Source of the DNA: Sphingopyxis sp.
Lineage (GTDB): Bacteria; Pseudomonadota; Alphaproteobacteria; Sphingomonadales; Sphingomonadaceae
NCBI GenBank assembly: GCA_012035435.1
Contig: JAAUPH010000004.1
Location: 1-29,118 of the forward strand
Length of the DNA stretch: 29,118 nucleotides
Reading direction: 5' to 3'
Shown here: positions 7,962 to 16,701 of the stretch, one piece after another
Numbering within the stretch: the first letter of the stretch is position 1
Layout: each line of letters begins with the position of its first letter
The notes under the pieces: model-generated
What the model was told of the DNA's origin: nothing
What the model saw: only the letters and a program-made list of their open reading frames with translations
Databases searched by the model: none
Translations under genes and position numbers: made by a program

Positions 7962-8840
7962 TCAGATTTTCGCTTCGATGAGCCAATCGTGGAACAGCTT
8001 GACCGCAGGCTGGCGCAGCGCGCGTGGGCGGCACACGAACCAATAGCTGTATGGGCTGTCGACCTGAAAATCGAACAGGCGGACTAGCCGGTCATCATTG
8101 GCATCGTCAAAATGATGGCTGTGCATGAAGGCGACGCCGACCCCCTGCGCCGCCGCTTCGAGCATCAGCGGCCCGCTGTCGAAATAATCAATCGCCAGCG
8201 GCTCCAGATAGGGCATGCCAACGGCATTTTTCCATTCGGCAAAGGTTTCGGGCATTTCACGGTGGAGCAGCAGCGTTGCGCGCTGCAGATGTTCGGGCAC
8301 GGTAATCCGCTCTGGCCCTTCGGTCATGCTGCGCGCTGCAATCGGGAATATCTGGTCCTGATCGAGCCGGACGGCGTAGAGCGCCGGATCGATTGCCCGC
8401 GCCAGCGCGATGGCGGCGTCGACACCCTCTGACAGCCGCGTATCGCCATGGGCTTGGGTTTCAATATCGATATGCAGATGCGGATGGATGCGCCGCAAAT
8501 CGGGGAGGCGCGGAAAAAGGCGTTGCTGCGCAAAAAGCGGCAAGACATTGAGGTTGAGGCGCAGCGTGGCGTCGGGCGCTGCCGCGTTGCGGAGGATGAC
8601 GCGAAGTTCGTCGAGCACGGGGGACAGATCATCATGCATCTTACGCCCGGCTTCGGTTAGCCGAAGGCCGTGGTGATGCCGGTCGAACAGCGGGCGGCCT
8701 ACGCCATGCTCCAGCGTCTGGATGCGCCGCGATAGCGCAGGCATCGACAGGCCGAGCTCGCTCGCCGCCGCCTTTACCGTGCCCAGGCGCGCGACCTCCA
8801 GAAAGGCTTCCATACTGCTGAGGGGCGGCAAGCGCGCCAT
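7962..8840 (-). CDS. LysR-family transcriptional regulator (GcvA-like)
   Basis: A 292-residue LysR-type regulator. Residues 5-65 form the winged helix-turn-helix: LSSMEAFLEVARLGTVKAAA, SELGLSMPALSRRIQTLE and the wing GRPLFDRHHHGLRLTEAG. The remainder is a periplasmic-binding-like effector domain with the LNVLPLFAQQRLFPRLPDL start and a GVGVAFMHSHHF segment. The start at 8840 has a strong SD, AAGGAGAG, 4 bases upstream. It is divergent from the CDC48-like ATPase gene (141 bp between starts), and LysR regulators often act on the divergent neighbour, so that ATPase is the first candidate target, though nothing in the sequence proves it. The effector is unknown. Confidence 0.93.
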   Translation of the reverse strand: MARLPPLSSMEAFLEVARLGTVKAAASELGLSMPALSRRIQTLEHGVGRPLFDRHHHGLRLTEAGRKMHDDLSPVLDELRVILRNAAAPDATLRLNLNVLPLFAQQRLFPRLPDLRRIHPHLHIDIETQAHGDTRLSEGVDAAIALARAIDPALYAVRLDQDQIFPIAARSMTEGPERITVPEHLQRATLLLHREMPETFAEWKNAVGMPYLEPLAIDYFDSGPLMLEAAAQGVGVAFMHSHHFDDANDDRLVRLFDFQVDSPYSYWFVCRPRALRQPAVKLFHDWLIEAKI

Positions 8841-8981
8841 TTGCTCTCCTTGTTGTGACGGTCAACATGACATGGCCGATGCCCGCTTGCCAAGTTTATT
8901 GTGCACTGCGGCAAAACGACTGGAGCCTTGGCCACGCAATTTAGCATTTTCAAAACGGGTGCAGGCGATTAGCTTTGCGCC

Positions 8982-9913
8982 ATGGCAAAAAAATCAAAAT
9001 CCGCGTCCAAAGATGGGCATGATCTGTGGAGTGCGGTCGGTGGGCTCGACGCGGCACGCGACAAGCTGGTTGAGGGCTTTGTTCGCCCATTGCAGCAACA
9101 ATCGGCCATTGCGCGGCTTGGCATCCGCCCAGCGCGGGGGTTTCTGCTCTATGGCCCGCCGGGAGTGGGCAAGACGCTGATCGCGCGGACGGCCGCTGCT
9201 GTAGCAAAGGCGCGGTTTTTGAGATCAGCGCGCCCGACATCTTGTCGCGTGCACCCGGTGAGGGCGAAGAACGGTTGCAAGCAGCTTTTGCCGATGCAGT
9301 CAGCGGCGGCGCGGCCATCATCTTTGTGAACGAGGTGGAATTGCTGGCACCCGTCCGCGCAGCCAATATTGTTGAGCCGCAGCGCAACGACCGCATCGTC
9401 AACCTGTTGATCGCCGAGATGGATCGTCTGGCGAGCGCAGAAGCCGTTATCCTGATCGGCGCGACCAGCCGGCCAAATTTGCTGGATCCTGCCTTGTTGC
9501 GTCCCGGGCGGCTCGATGAGTTGGTCTATGCTGCCGTGCCCGATGCCGCGGGTCGTCTCGCCATTTTGCGGATCATGACGGCGGGGGTGGCTTTGGCCAA
9601 GGATGTCGATCTAAAGGCTTTGGCCGACCGCACCGATCGCTTTACGGCTGCGGACTTCGACGATCTTATCCGCCGCGCGGGTCTGCGCGCGCTGACGCAG
9701 TCGGCGGCCGCCAAAGCCGTCGCCGCCGCCGATTTTGACGCGGCGCTGACTGAGACTCGCGCTTCGGTGACCGAGGCGATGGAGAAGGAATATGAAAAGG
9801 TGCAGGGCGAAATAAAAGCCAATGCGCTGAAACTTGAGCCGATGGGCTTTTTCGCGCCGGGGCAGTTAAAGCCCGTGCGCGGCAACAAGCATGGCGATGC
9901 GGAACGCGCCTGA
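8982..9913 (+). CDS. CDC48-like AAA ATPase with a single AAA domain (one frame break, altered Walker B)
   Basis: An AAA unfoldase-type ATPase resembling only the second (D2) half of CDC48/VCP. After a basic start the linker SAVGGLDAARDKLVEGF leads into Walker A GPPGVGKT (residues 58-65). The frame breaks at the T5 run 9216-9220; one added T gives ARFFEISAPDILSRAPGEG. Walker B then reads IIFVNEVE (about 113-120): the usual Asp is Asn while the catalytic Glu stays. Sensor 1 (GATSRPN) and the arginine finger (LLRPGRLDE) are present, and the end has GFFAPGQLKPV. The repaired length is about 310 residues against roughly 760 for the usual two-ring enzyme; the N-domain and D1 are absent and are not found in the 141 bp upstream. 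Function unknown; ATPase competence is uncertain. Confidence 0.8.
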
Positions 9914-9915
9914 CC

Positions 9916-11217
9916 CTAGCTGGCTACCGGGTCGTGCAGTGCCTTCCAACCCCAGCCGACCAGAAAAGCGCACAGCAGCGCCATCAAGCCAAAGGCCACC
10001 AGCGGGTTCCAGCCGTATATGAGCACGCCGATCGCTGGCGAGACAATATAGGCTGAACCATTGATGGAAGCGGTCATCCCCGCCACGCTGCCCTGATCGC
10101 GGCGCGGCACTGCCAGTGATGCACCAGCGGTAAAGCCGGGCCGGAACAGGCCGAAGCCCAGCGATGCCAGTGCAAAGCCGATGGTGATGGCATGAAGGTC
10201 GCTAGCGAGGCCCACCATTATCGCCCCGATTGCCGCCAGCGCCGAACCGCTGAGCACTGCCATCCGCGGGCCCGGCTTGAGCAGTGGGATCAGGCCCCAT
10301 TGCGCCAGCAGCGAGGCAATAGCGCCCGCCATCAACACGACGCCGGTAGGGTCGGCGGCCTCATCGGGCCGCAGGCGGAGGCCCAGCCGATCAAGGATCA
10401 GGAAGCCGACCACGCCCAAAATCATCGCCTGCGCCTGGCCACCGATAAAGCCCGCGAGCAACCACGGCTTGGTGCGTGCATCACGCCAGCCCAGCGGCGT
10501 GCGTTCGGACTGAGCACCATTGTCCGGCGCGTCATTCTCGTCCGACGCTGCCGCGATGCTGGCCGACGTGGGGTAGGGCGAAACGCCACCGCGGGCTTCG
10601 AAGCGCGGGAGATCGTCGGGCAGCCGCCAGCGCAGCGCAATGAGCACCGCGACGCCAATCAGGGCGAACACGAGCATCGGCGCCGCTAACCCAAAGAACG
10701 GCAGGATAAACAGCGGTGCAATTGCCGGACCGATCACCGTGCCGAGCCCAAAGGAGGAGGATACCAGCGACAGCGCCTGCGTCCGCTCCGCAGGGTCGGT
10801 CCGTGCGGCAACATAGGCCTGGACCGCAGGCGGCGCGGCGGAGCCGAAGCCACCATAGAGGCTGCGGCACGCGGCAAAGAGAATAAAGGTCGCCCCGGCA
10901 CTCAGCCAGCCCGAAAGGCCCGCCCAGATGGTAAGGCCGCACAGCGCCATCGACAAGGCAAAGCCTGTGACCCCCAGCGCCATGAGCGCCTTGCGCCCGC
11001 GCCGATCCGATTGCCGCGCCCATCGTGGCGCGGTGATGACCCACAGCAGCGCTGACCAACTGAATGCCAGGCTGACCCAGATATCGGGAATATCGAGTTT
11101 GGCACCGATGGCGGGCAGGATCGATTGCATCGCCGTATTGCCCGCAGCGGCCACCAGCATGACGAAGAACAGCACGGCCATACGGTCGTTGGGAATGGAC
11201 TTTGTTACCCCGCTCAT
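9916..11217 (-). CDS. Major facilitator superfamily transporter
   Basis: A 433-residue integral membrane protein of the MFS, with about 12 hydrophobic segments in two halves and a hydrophilic central loop (near residues 205-245) rich in Ser, Ala and Asp. The loop between helices 2 and 3 has the family motif form RWARQSDRRGRKALM (D-R-x-G-R-R/K). The pattern fits multidrug-type proton-coupled exporters of the DHA1 group, but the cargo cannot be read from sequence. The start at 11217 overlaps the stop of the ABM-domain gene as ATGA, so the two are translationally coupled, and the monooxygenase-like partner hints at a joint role with a small aromatic or quinone-type compound. A longer in-frame start at 11235 exists but would lie within the neighbour. 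Confidence 0.88.
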   Translation of the reverse strand: MSGVTKSIPNDRMAVLFFVMLVAAAGNTAMQSILPAIGAKLDIPDIWVSLAFSWSALLWVITAPRWARQSDRRGRKALMALGVTGFALSMALCGLTIWAGLSGWLSAGATFILFAACRSLYGGFGSAAPPAVQAYVAARTDPAERTQALSLVSSSFGLGTVIGPAIAPLFILPFFGLAAPMLVFALIGVAVLIALRWRLPDDLPRFEARGGVSPYPTSASIAAASDENDAPDNGAQSERTPLGWRDARTKPWLLAGFIGGQAQAMILGVVGFLILDRLGLRLRPDEAADPTGVVLMAGAIASLLAQWGLIPLLKPGPRMAVLSGSALAAIGAIMVGLASDLHAITIGFALASLGFGLFRPGFTAGASLAVPRRDQGSVAGMTASINGSAYIVSPAIGVLIYGWNPLVAFGLMALLCAFLVGWGWKALHDPVAS

Positions 11218-11549
11218 GGCGCGTCGTGCCCCCACTCATAGCTGCGCGCAACGGTTGCGACGGCCAGTGAATAGGATTGATACCAGCGCAGCCGACCCTG
11301 TTCGCGGATCCGCGCGTGATCGGGTTGATCGCGCCAGGCACGAGCGGCGGCATCGTCCGCCCAATAGCTGACGGCAATGCCAATGCCATCCCCGCCGCGT
11401 GCCGCGATAAAACCAACATAGCCAGGCTGCCTTGCCGCCAATGCCTCCATCGCTGTCGCAGCGGCCGCATAGCCTGCATCGTCTTCGCCACTACGCTGCG
11501 ACAGGAAAATCACGGCAGTTGCGCCAACGGGAGGGCAGGGAAGCGGCAT
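11214..11549 (-). CDS. Antibiotic biosynthesis monooxygenase (ABM) domain protein
   Basis: A 111-residue protein of the ABM dimeric alpha/beta-barrel superfamily, whose members oxidise polyketide-like quinols or degrade heme, or have no known activity. Seen are the first strand AVIFLSQRSGEDDAGY, the helix ATAMEALAARQPGYVGF, the strand IGIAVSYWADDAAARAW and RDQPDHARIREQGR followed by WYQSYSLAVATVARSYEW. I took the ATG at 11549, which is preceded by AAGGGAAG; a longer open frame begins at 11645 but its first 32 residues lack family similarity. It is the first gene of a two-gene unit with the MFS exporter, joined by an ATGA overlap. Activity is not predictable from sequence alone. Confidence 0.78.
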   Translation of the reverse strand: MPLPCPPVGATAVIFLSQRSGEDDAGYAAAATAMEALAARQPGYVGFIAARGGDGIGIAVSYWADDAAARAWRDQPDHARIREQGRLRWYQSYSLAVATVARSYEWGHDAP

Positions 11550-11659
11550 GGCATCTTCCCTTTCACAGCCCAGTGCGGGTGGCAACCCTGCTATTTGCCT
11601 TGCAATTTTGTTCCATTTTTGCGACTCCAAATTTTCACCCGACAACAGCGGAATTATTG

Positions 11660-12283
11660 ATGACGCAAAGCCGCGCCAAGCCGCGACCCTTTCAGAAACT
11701 GACCGATCGCCTCATTCGCCGCCTTGGCCCGTGGGGAATGTTTCTGAAGGGGTTTGTGAAGCATCCAGTGATGGTGGGCTCCATCATCCCGTCTTCGCCC
11801 GCGCTGATTGCCAATATGCTAGGCCCCGTCAAATGGGATGAGGTGAAGCTGTTTGTCGAATATGGTCCCGGTGTCGGCACTTTCTGCCGCCCATTGCTCG
11901 AAAAGCTGCCCGGCGATGCGACGCTGATCGCGATCGACACCAATCCGGATTTCATCGATTATCTGCGCGAGGATATTCGGGATAGCAGATTCATTCCGGT
12001 ATTGGGTTCAGCCACCGATGTTGAGGCCATCATCAAGGCGCATGGGTTTGACAGTGCCGATTATGTTCTGTCGGGTTTACCCTTTTCTACATTGCCTGCG
12101 GGTGTTGGTCCGGCCATTGCGGCGGCAACGCACCGGGTGCTGCGCCGGGATGGCGCCTTTCTGGTCTATCAGTTTCGCGCCCGCGCGCGGGACTTTTTGG
12201 CCGCGCATTTTGCCCGGATCGACAACGGCTTTGAATGGTGGAACGTCCCGCCGTGCTTCCTGTTCTGGGGCTGGAAGGATTGA
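11660..12283 (+). CDS. Class I SAM-dependent methyltransferase, phospholipid N-methyltransferase (PmtA-like)
   Basis: A 207-residue methyltransferase of the type that converts phosphatidylethanolamine stepwise to phosphatidylcholine using SAM. The N-terminus has the family stretch FLKGFVKHPVMVGSIIPSS. SAM motif I is VEYGPGVGTF (about 66-75), the acidic residue of motif II is in IAIDTNPDF, and SGLPFSTLP (138-146) is the post-motif typical of the PmtA/rRNA-dimethylase-like group. A C-terminal aromatic patch (FEWWNVPPCFLFWGW) is usual. The ATG at 11660 is a conservative choice; the longer frame from 11432 is shadow. It converges with the PLD-type cardiolipin synthase-like gene, so this spot seems to concern membrane lipid head groups. 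Ladderane or DNA targets are unlikely. Confidence 0.78.
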   Translation: MTQSRAKPRPFQKLTDRLIRRLGPWGMFLKGFVKHPVMVGSIIPSSPALIANMLGPVKWDEVKLFVEYGPGVGTFCRPLLEKLPGDATLIAIDTNPDFIDYLREDIRDSRFIPVLGSATDVEAIIKAHGFDSADYVLSGLPFSTLPAGVGPAIAAATHRVLRRDGAFLVYQFRARARDFLAAHFARIDNGFEWWNVPPCFLFWGWKD

Positions 12284-12289
12284 CCGGCT

Positions 12290-13492
12290 TTAGTTGACCG
12301 GATCTGGGTCCGATTCCAAGCCGAAGTTCAGCCGGCGTACGACATTATAGTCGAGCGTGCTGACAATGAACCACGACAGGAACCATCGCAACCGGGTTAG
12401 CCAGCCGCCGCGTTGCTTTACCCAGGCCAGAGTAATCTTCTCGCTCTCCTCGGCCATCTTGTCGAGCACCGCTCGCGCCTGACCTGCGAGTGTTGGATCG
12501 TCGATCCGCAGCATGACTTCCAGGTTTAAAAACAGGCTGCGCATGTCGAAATTGGCCGATCCGACGTAAACGGCGTTGTCCGCAACCACCAATTTCATAT
12601 GCAGTCGCTGCGGCTGATATTCCAATATCGTGACCCCGCGCCGCAGCATATAACCATACAGCAAACGCGCCGCGCCAATCGTGGCCGCATTGTCGGTGCG
12701 CGCCGCGGTAATAACTCTCGCTTGGCCGCGCCGCGCGAGCCGCCCCAAGCGGCGCAGCATGCCTTGACCGGGGGAGAAATAGGCCATGGCCATATCGACA
12801 CGCTGCGCCTTCGACAGGTCGCTGCGGATGGCCCGCGCCCAAGGTGACAGCCGTTGGGTCGGACCGCCGACGAGCCACTGAAACGCACTCGAGGGTGGAT
12901 TGGCCCGCTGCCAGCCGACAATCAGACGCCGGAGCTTTAGCCACTGGCCATCACTATGCTGTGTGAAGGCAAACAGGCGCTCGAACCAATCGACCATCGG
13001 GACCGCCGCTGGCCCAGTCAGCATCAGGCCAAGATCGGTCCATCCGGTCGTACCGCAACCATCGAAATAACAGTCAGAAATGTTGAAACCGCCAAACAGC
13101 AGCGTTTCGCCGTCAATGATCAACATCTTTTGATGATTGCGGATCAGATAAGAGGATCGCCAACGCCGTGAGAAAAATTCAACAGCGACGCCGGCGTTGC
13201 GCAATTCGTCGAAAAAGGCGTGATCGGTGTCGCCCGATCCAAAGCTGTCGACAACCAACCGAATCCGCACTCCGCGCTGTGCGGCAGCGATAAAGCTGGC
13301 ACGGACCCGGCGTCCGGCCCCATCATCTTCAAAGACGTAGCTGATGACATCGATTGAATGTCGGGCCGCGTCGACCAGCGCAATATAACGTTCAATCCGC
13401 GCGTCGCAGTCGGCCAGCAATTCAAGCCGGTTGCCTTCGACGTCAATCGGCGCGCCATCGGGAAGTTGAACGACTTTCTCTGGCGCTGACAT
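12290..13492 (-). CDS. Phospholipase D-like protein, probable cardiolipin synthase
   Basis: A 400-residue protein with two HKD motifs: NHQKMLIIDG (His120, Lys122, Asp127) and LHMKLVVADN (His298, Lys300, Asp305), each followed by the expected GGFN and GSANFD turns. This is the architecture of bacterial PLD-type cardiolipin synthases, which transfer a phosphatidyl group between two lipids at the membrane. There are no N-terminal membrane helices as in ClsA, so it is nearer the ClsB/C form; a basic, aromatic C-terminus (WLTRLRWFLSWFIV) could attach to the membrane. The start at 13492 begins MSAPEKVV. It ends 7 bases from the convergent PmtA-like gene. Cardiolipin synthesis is likely but other phosphatidyl transfers are possible. 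Confidence 0.85.
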   Translation of the reverse strand: MSAPEKVVQLPDGAPIDVEGNRLELLADCDARIERYIALVDAARHSIDVISYVFEDDGAGRRVRASFIAAAQRGVRIRLVVDSFGSGDTDHAFFDELRNAGVAVEFFSRRWRSSYLIRNHQKMLIIDGETLLFGGFNISDCYFDGCGTTGWTDLGLMLTGPAAVPMVDWFERLFAFTQHSDGQWLKLRRLIVGWQRANPPSSAFQWLVGGPTQRLSPWARAIRSDLSKAQRVDMAMAYFSPGQGMLRRLGRLARRGQARVITAARTDNAATIGAARLLYGYMLRRGVTILEYQPQRLHMKLVVADNAVYVGSANFDMRSLFLNLEVMLRIDDPTLAGQARAVLDKMAEESEKITLAWVKQRGGWLTRLRWFLSWFIVSTLDYNVVRRLNFGLESDPDPVN

Positions 13493-13622
13493 GGCGCTGT
13501 TATCGACGCGCCACGGTACGATGCAAGGGCATTTTATTGACTTGCGCGAATGTTGCTGCTAGCCGCCCCCGCTGATACGCGGAAGCTTTAATGCTCCGCC
13601 GCCCATTCCATAAGGATATTCC

Positions 13623-13967
13623 ATGGCCCGCGTTACCGTTGAGGATTGCGTTGACAAGGTTTCGAACCGTTTTGATCTGGTGTTGCTCGCAGCGCACCGG
13701 GCCCGCGAGATTTCGGGCGGTGCAGAACTGACCATTGACCGTGACCGCGACAAGAATCCGGTTGTGGCGCTCCGTGAAATTGCCGAGCAGACCGTCCGTC
13801 CCGACGAATTGGGCGAAACGCTGGTCGGTTCGCTGCAGAAAGTTGTCATTGACGATGACGATACGCCGGATGAAATCAGCTCGATCTCGCGTTCTGCTGA
13901 AGCGCTGCGGCTGACTGCCGCCGCGCCGCCGCGTAGCCCCGCTGGTGGCGGGTCTGATTTCGACTAA
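13623..13967 (+). CDS. rpoZ: DNA-directed RNA polymerase subunit omega
   Basis: Omega helps fold and place the beta-prime subunit and, in many proteobacteria, forms part of the ppGpp site. The 114-residue protein starts [20 protein letters not shown], has [12 protein letters not shown] and [16 protein letters not shown], the complete omega core, and an acidic, then Ala/Pro-rich tail common in alphaproteobacteria. The ATG at 13623 follows AAGGAT. A TTGACT hexamer at 13537-13542 may be a -35 element but no good -10 follows. A strong hairpin terminator lies just after the stop. The gene stands alone on the plus strand between two minus-strand groups. Confidence 0.97.
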   Translation: MARVTVEDCVDKVSNRFDLVLLAAHRAREISGGAELTIDRDRDKNPVVALREIAEQTVRPDELGETLVGSLQKVVIDDDDTPDEISSISRSAEALRLTAAAPPRSPAGGGSDFD

Positions 13968-13986
13968 CTGGCAGTATATGCTGTTT

Positions 13987-14021
13987 AAAGGGGGCGGGGC
14001 CGATGGCTTCCGCCCCTTTTT
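13987..14021 (+). terminator. Rho-independent terminator after rpoZ (possibly used from both sides)
   Basis: The arms AAAGGGGGCGG (13987-13997) and CCGCCCCTTT (14010-14019) form a GC-rich stem with about 12 bases between, followed by a run of five T. It lies 20 bases after the rpoZ stop. The A-rich start also gives a short T tract on the minus strand, so the DUF3800 gene, which ends at 14021, may share it. Confidence 0.85.
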
Positions 14022-14620
14022 CATATCCGCGGCAACGGCAGACGCTTCAGCCGACCTGAGTCGGTCCACGGTGATAAAATTGAGTTTATCCGCCCGGCAC
14101 GCGCGGATTTCACCGTGAGATTATAGATACTGTTCGCAATGACATCGGCGATCTGGACACCAGCGCTGCGCCGACTGTCGGTGACGCTGGCTTTTCCCCA
14201 CCCGCCCAGTAGCGACTGAATTTCGCTGCGCACCCTTTCCAGAATGCGCAGATCATAGCGTCCCTCATCGATGATCACATCGGCGCAGGCACCGCCGCTG
14301 GCAGGCATCCACGCCGACACCGCACTGTCGAGCAGACGGGCGTACAGCGACAGATCACTTCCGCCAATGTCGTGCAGCTGGGTCAGGATATCTTGGTCCG
14401 CGACCGAAACCCAAGCGCGGGCGTCATGCTGCCACAAAATTTCGAACAACAGCCCACGTTCAGTGGACGTGATCCGGCTACCCTTCAGTTCGCCGCGGAG
14501 CCCGGTGATTTGGCGAAACCGGATGAGAACAGCATCTGCGGCTTCCGGGGTAATGGCGACAGCGGCAAAAACCATTGCCCCGGCCGACAATCCCCCGGAT
14601 TCATCGCAGTAAAGCGCCAA
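14021..14620 (-). CDS. DUF3800 domain-containing protein
   Basis: A 199-residue protein of the DUF3800 family, thought to have an RNase H-like fold with the metal-binding DESG motif near the start. That motif is present: LYCDESGGL at residues 3-11, followed by VFAAVAITPE, ELKGSRITS and, near the C-terminus, VTDSRRSAGVQIADVIAN, where the Asp/Ser and QIADVIA positions match. The chosen start is a TTG at 14620, directly after an in-frame TAA, because later starts would remove DESG; no SD is evident. It follows ftsH on the same strand after 54 bases and may be co-transcribed. Genes of this family sometimes occur near mobile or defence genes, but none are seen here. Confidence 0.75.
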   Translation of the reverse strand: MALYCDESGGLSAGAMVFAAVAITPEAADAVLIRFRQITGLRGELKGSRITSTERGLLFEILWQHDARAWVSVADQDILTQLHDIGGSDLSLYARLLDSAVSAWMPASGGACADVIIDEGRYDLRILERVRSEIQSLLGGWGKASVTDSRRSAGVQIADVIANSIYNLTVKSARAGRINSILSPWTDSGRLKRLPLPRI

Positions 14621-14674
14621 TTATTGCACCAACGCGATACTGTAATCAGCAAGCATTGCCTCACAGGCGGCCAT

Positions 14675-16618
14675 TCACGCCCCCTGCGTCGAGGCGTCAC
14701 CGAAGGGCTTGGGCCGCCGCTTGACCTGCGGCAGCGACCCTGCGTGGCCGCTGATCGGCGTCACCCCGCCGGTCGGATCATTTTCGCGGCCAATAGCTTC
14801 GCCCTTGATCGCGCGCTTGGCTTCGTCACCCGACAGTGTTTCATATTCAAGCAACGCCGCCGCCAGGCTGTGCAGTTCGTCGATATTGTCGCTCAAGACC
14901 TTGCGAGCAGTGGTCTCGCCTTCTTCAACAAAGCGGCGAACCTCTTCATCAATCAGACGCGATGTTTCAGCCGACATATTTTGCGACCGCGCCACGCTAT
15001 GGCCCAGAAATACCTCTTCCTGATTGTCGCGGTAGCGCAGCCAGCCGAGCTTTTCAGACATGCCATATTCCATCACCATCGAGCGGGCCATGTCGGTAGC
15101 CTGCTGAATGTCATTGGCGGCACCGGTGTTGAGCTCATCCGCACCATAGATCAGCTGCTCGGCAATCCGCCCGCCGAAACAGAGCGCAAGCCGCGCCTTC
15201 ATCTGCTTCATATTCATCGAATAACGATCACGTTCGGGCAGGTTCCAGGTGACCCCCAACGCACGGCCGCGCGGGATGATCGTGACCTTGTGGAGCGGAT
15301 CGCAGCCATCGACATGGAGCGAGACGAGCGCATGGCCCGCTTCGTGATAGGCGGTAGCCTTCTTCTCGTCCTCGGTCATGACCATCGAACGCCGTTCGGC
15401 GCCCATCATCACCTTGTCCTTGGCTTCTTCGAATTCGTCGGCCGCGATCAACCGCTTGCCCTTACGCGCGGCGAGCAGCGCCGCTTCATTGGCAAGATTA
15501 GCGAGGTCCGCACCCGAGAATCCGGGCGTCCCCCGCGCAATCTTGCGGAGATCAACATCCGGAGCGAGCGGCTTTTTCTTGGTATGAACGCTCAGAATTT
15601 TCTCGCGTCCGTCGATGTCGGGACGCGGGACGACCACCTGACGGTCGAAGCGGCCCGGACGGAGCAGGGCAGGGTCAAGCACGTCGGGACGGTTGGTCGC
15701 AGCGACGATGATAATACCTTCATTGGCCTCAAAACCGTCCATTTCGACGAGCAACTGGTTGAGCGTCTGCTCACGCTCGTCATTGCCATTGCCAAGGCCC
15801 GCACCGCGATGGCGGCCCACCGCGTCGATCTCGTCGATGAAAACGATACATGGTGCGTTACGCTTGGCCTGTTCGAACATATCGCGCACACGGCTCGCGC
15901 CGACGCCCACGAACATCTCGACAAAATCCGAACCGGAGATGGTGAAGAAGGGCACGCCCGCCTCACCCGCAATAGCGCGAGCGAGCAGGGTTTTGCCGGT
16001 GCCCGGCGAACCGACAAGCAGCGCACCTTTCGGAATCTGGCCACCAAGCTTTGAAAATTTGCCCGGATCCTTGAGGAACTCGACGATTTCCTGGAGCTCC
16101 TCGCGGGCTTCATCAATGCCAGCAACATCGTCAAAGGTAACACGGCCCTGCTTTTCCGTCAGCAGCTTGGCGCGCGATTTGCCAAAGCCCATCGCGCCAT
16201 TGCCATTATTCTTCTGAACCTGACGAAAGACGAGGAAAGCGATGCCAAGAATCAGGATGAAGGGCAGCGACTGGAACAGCAGATACATCCAGAAATTCGG
16301 AGCTTCCTGCGTCTTGCCGTCGAATTTCACATTATTGTCCGACAGCATTTTGATGAGTTCGGCATCGCGCACCAAATTGGTCGTGAAACGGTCGCCGTTC
16401 GACAGCTGGCCGGTGATGCGATCTTCGCTGATCACAACTTCGCGGACGCTGCCGTCCTGAACCTTTTGTTTGAATTCGGAATAGGCCATCGCCTCGCCAG
16501 CCGGAGCCGCATTCGTGCCGAACATCGACGCCACAACCACTAGCGCGAGCAGGATCCCGACCCAGATCATCGCGCTTTTCATCCAGGGGTTGGCTGGCGG
16601 TTCCTTGTCGTCCTGCAT
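14675..16618 (-). CDS. ftsH: ATP-dependent zinc metalloprotease FtsH
   Basis: FtsH is a membrane-anchored hexameric protease that degrades misfolded membrane proteins and short-lived regulators such as sigma-32 and LpxC. The 647-residue protein has membrane helices at about 15-33 and 111-131 enclosing a periplasmic domain, then an AAA domain with Walker A GSPGTGKT (203-210), Walker B IVFIDEID (258-265), and the second region of homology with LLRPGRFDR; the zinc site HEAGH is at 425-429. Walker A has Ser where most FtsH have Pro, which I believe is usual in this order. It is complete and unbroken. Upstream on the same strand is tilS, the usual alphaproteobacterial order; a possible own promoter lies between. 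Confidence 0.98.
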   Translation of the reverse strand: MQDDKEPPANPWMKSAMIWVGILLALVVVASMFGTNAAPAGEAMAYSEFKQKVQDGSVREVVISEDRITGQLSNGDRFTTNLVRDAELIKMLSDNNVKFDGKTQEAPNFWMYLLFQSLPFILILGIAFLVFRQVQKNNGNGAMGFGKSRAKLLTEKQGRVTFDDVAGIDEAREELQEIVEFLKDPGKFSKLGGQIPKGALLVGSPGTGKTLLARAIAGEAGVPFFTISGSDFVEMFVGVGASRVRDMFEQAKRNAPCIVFIDEIDAVGRHRGAGLGNGNDEREQTLNQLLVEMDGFEANEGIIIVAATNRPDVLDPALLRPGRFDRQVVVPRPDIDGREKILSVHTKKKPLAPDVDLRKIARGTPGFSGADLANLANEAALLAARKGKRLIAADEFEEAKDKVMMGAERRSMVMTEDEKKATAYHEAGHALVSLHVDGCDPLHKVTIIPRGRALGVTWNLPERDRYSMNMKQMKARLALCFGGRIAEQLIYGADELNTGAANDIQQATDMARSMVMEYGMSEKLGWLRYRDNQEEVFLGHSVARSQNMSAETSRLIDEEVRRFVEEGETTARKVLSDNIDELHSLAAALLEYETLSGDEAKRAIKGEAIGRENDPTGGVTPISGHAGSLPQVKRRPKPFGDASTQGA

Positions 16619-16665
16619 CGTCGTTCTTTCAGGCTTGAGCCGCTGGGAGAGCGGCGGTGTTCCAT

Positions 16666-16693
16666 AAGATAGGGATTAGCAGCAAATTGACAA
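16666..16693 (-). promoter_or_regulatory. Possible promoter for ftsH
   Basis: On the minus strand TTGTCA (16688-16693) and TATCTT (16666-16671) are separated by 16 bases, resembling housekeeping -35 and -10 elements. The -10 is about 48 bases before the ftsH ATG. Between them and the start is a GC-rich stem (CCGCCGCT...AGCGGC). The call is by eye and would let ftsH be expressed apart from tilS. Confidence 0.4.
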
Positions 16694-16701
16694 TAACTGC
16701 T

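Noticed and set aside
13537..13563. A rpoZ promoter with TTGACT as -35
   Set aside because: The only -10 candidate (GCTAGC) is poor and at a short 15-base spacing, so it is mentioned in the gene entry but not given as a feature.
14372..16054. A long 560-codon open frame on the plus strand opposite ftsH
   Set aside because: It is antisense to a complete FtsH, has low-complexity His/Arg-rich content and no family motif; typical of GC-rich shadow frames.
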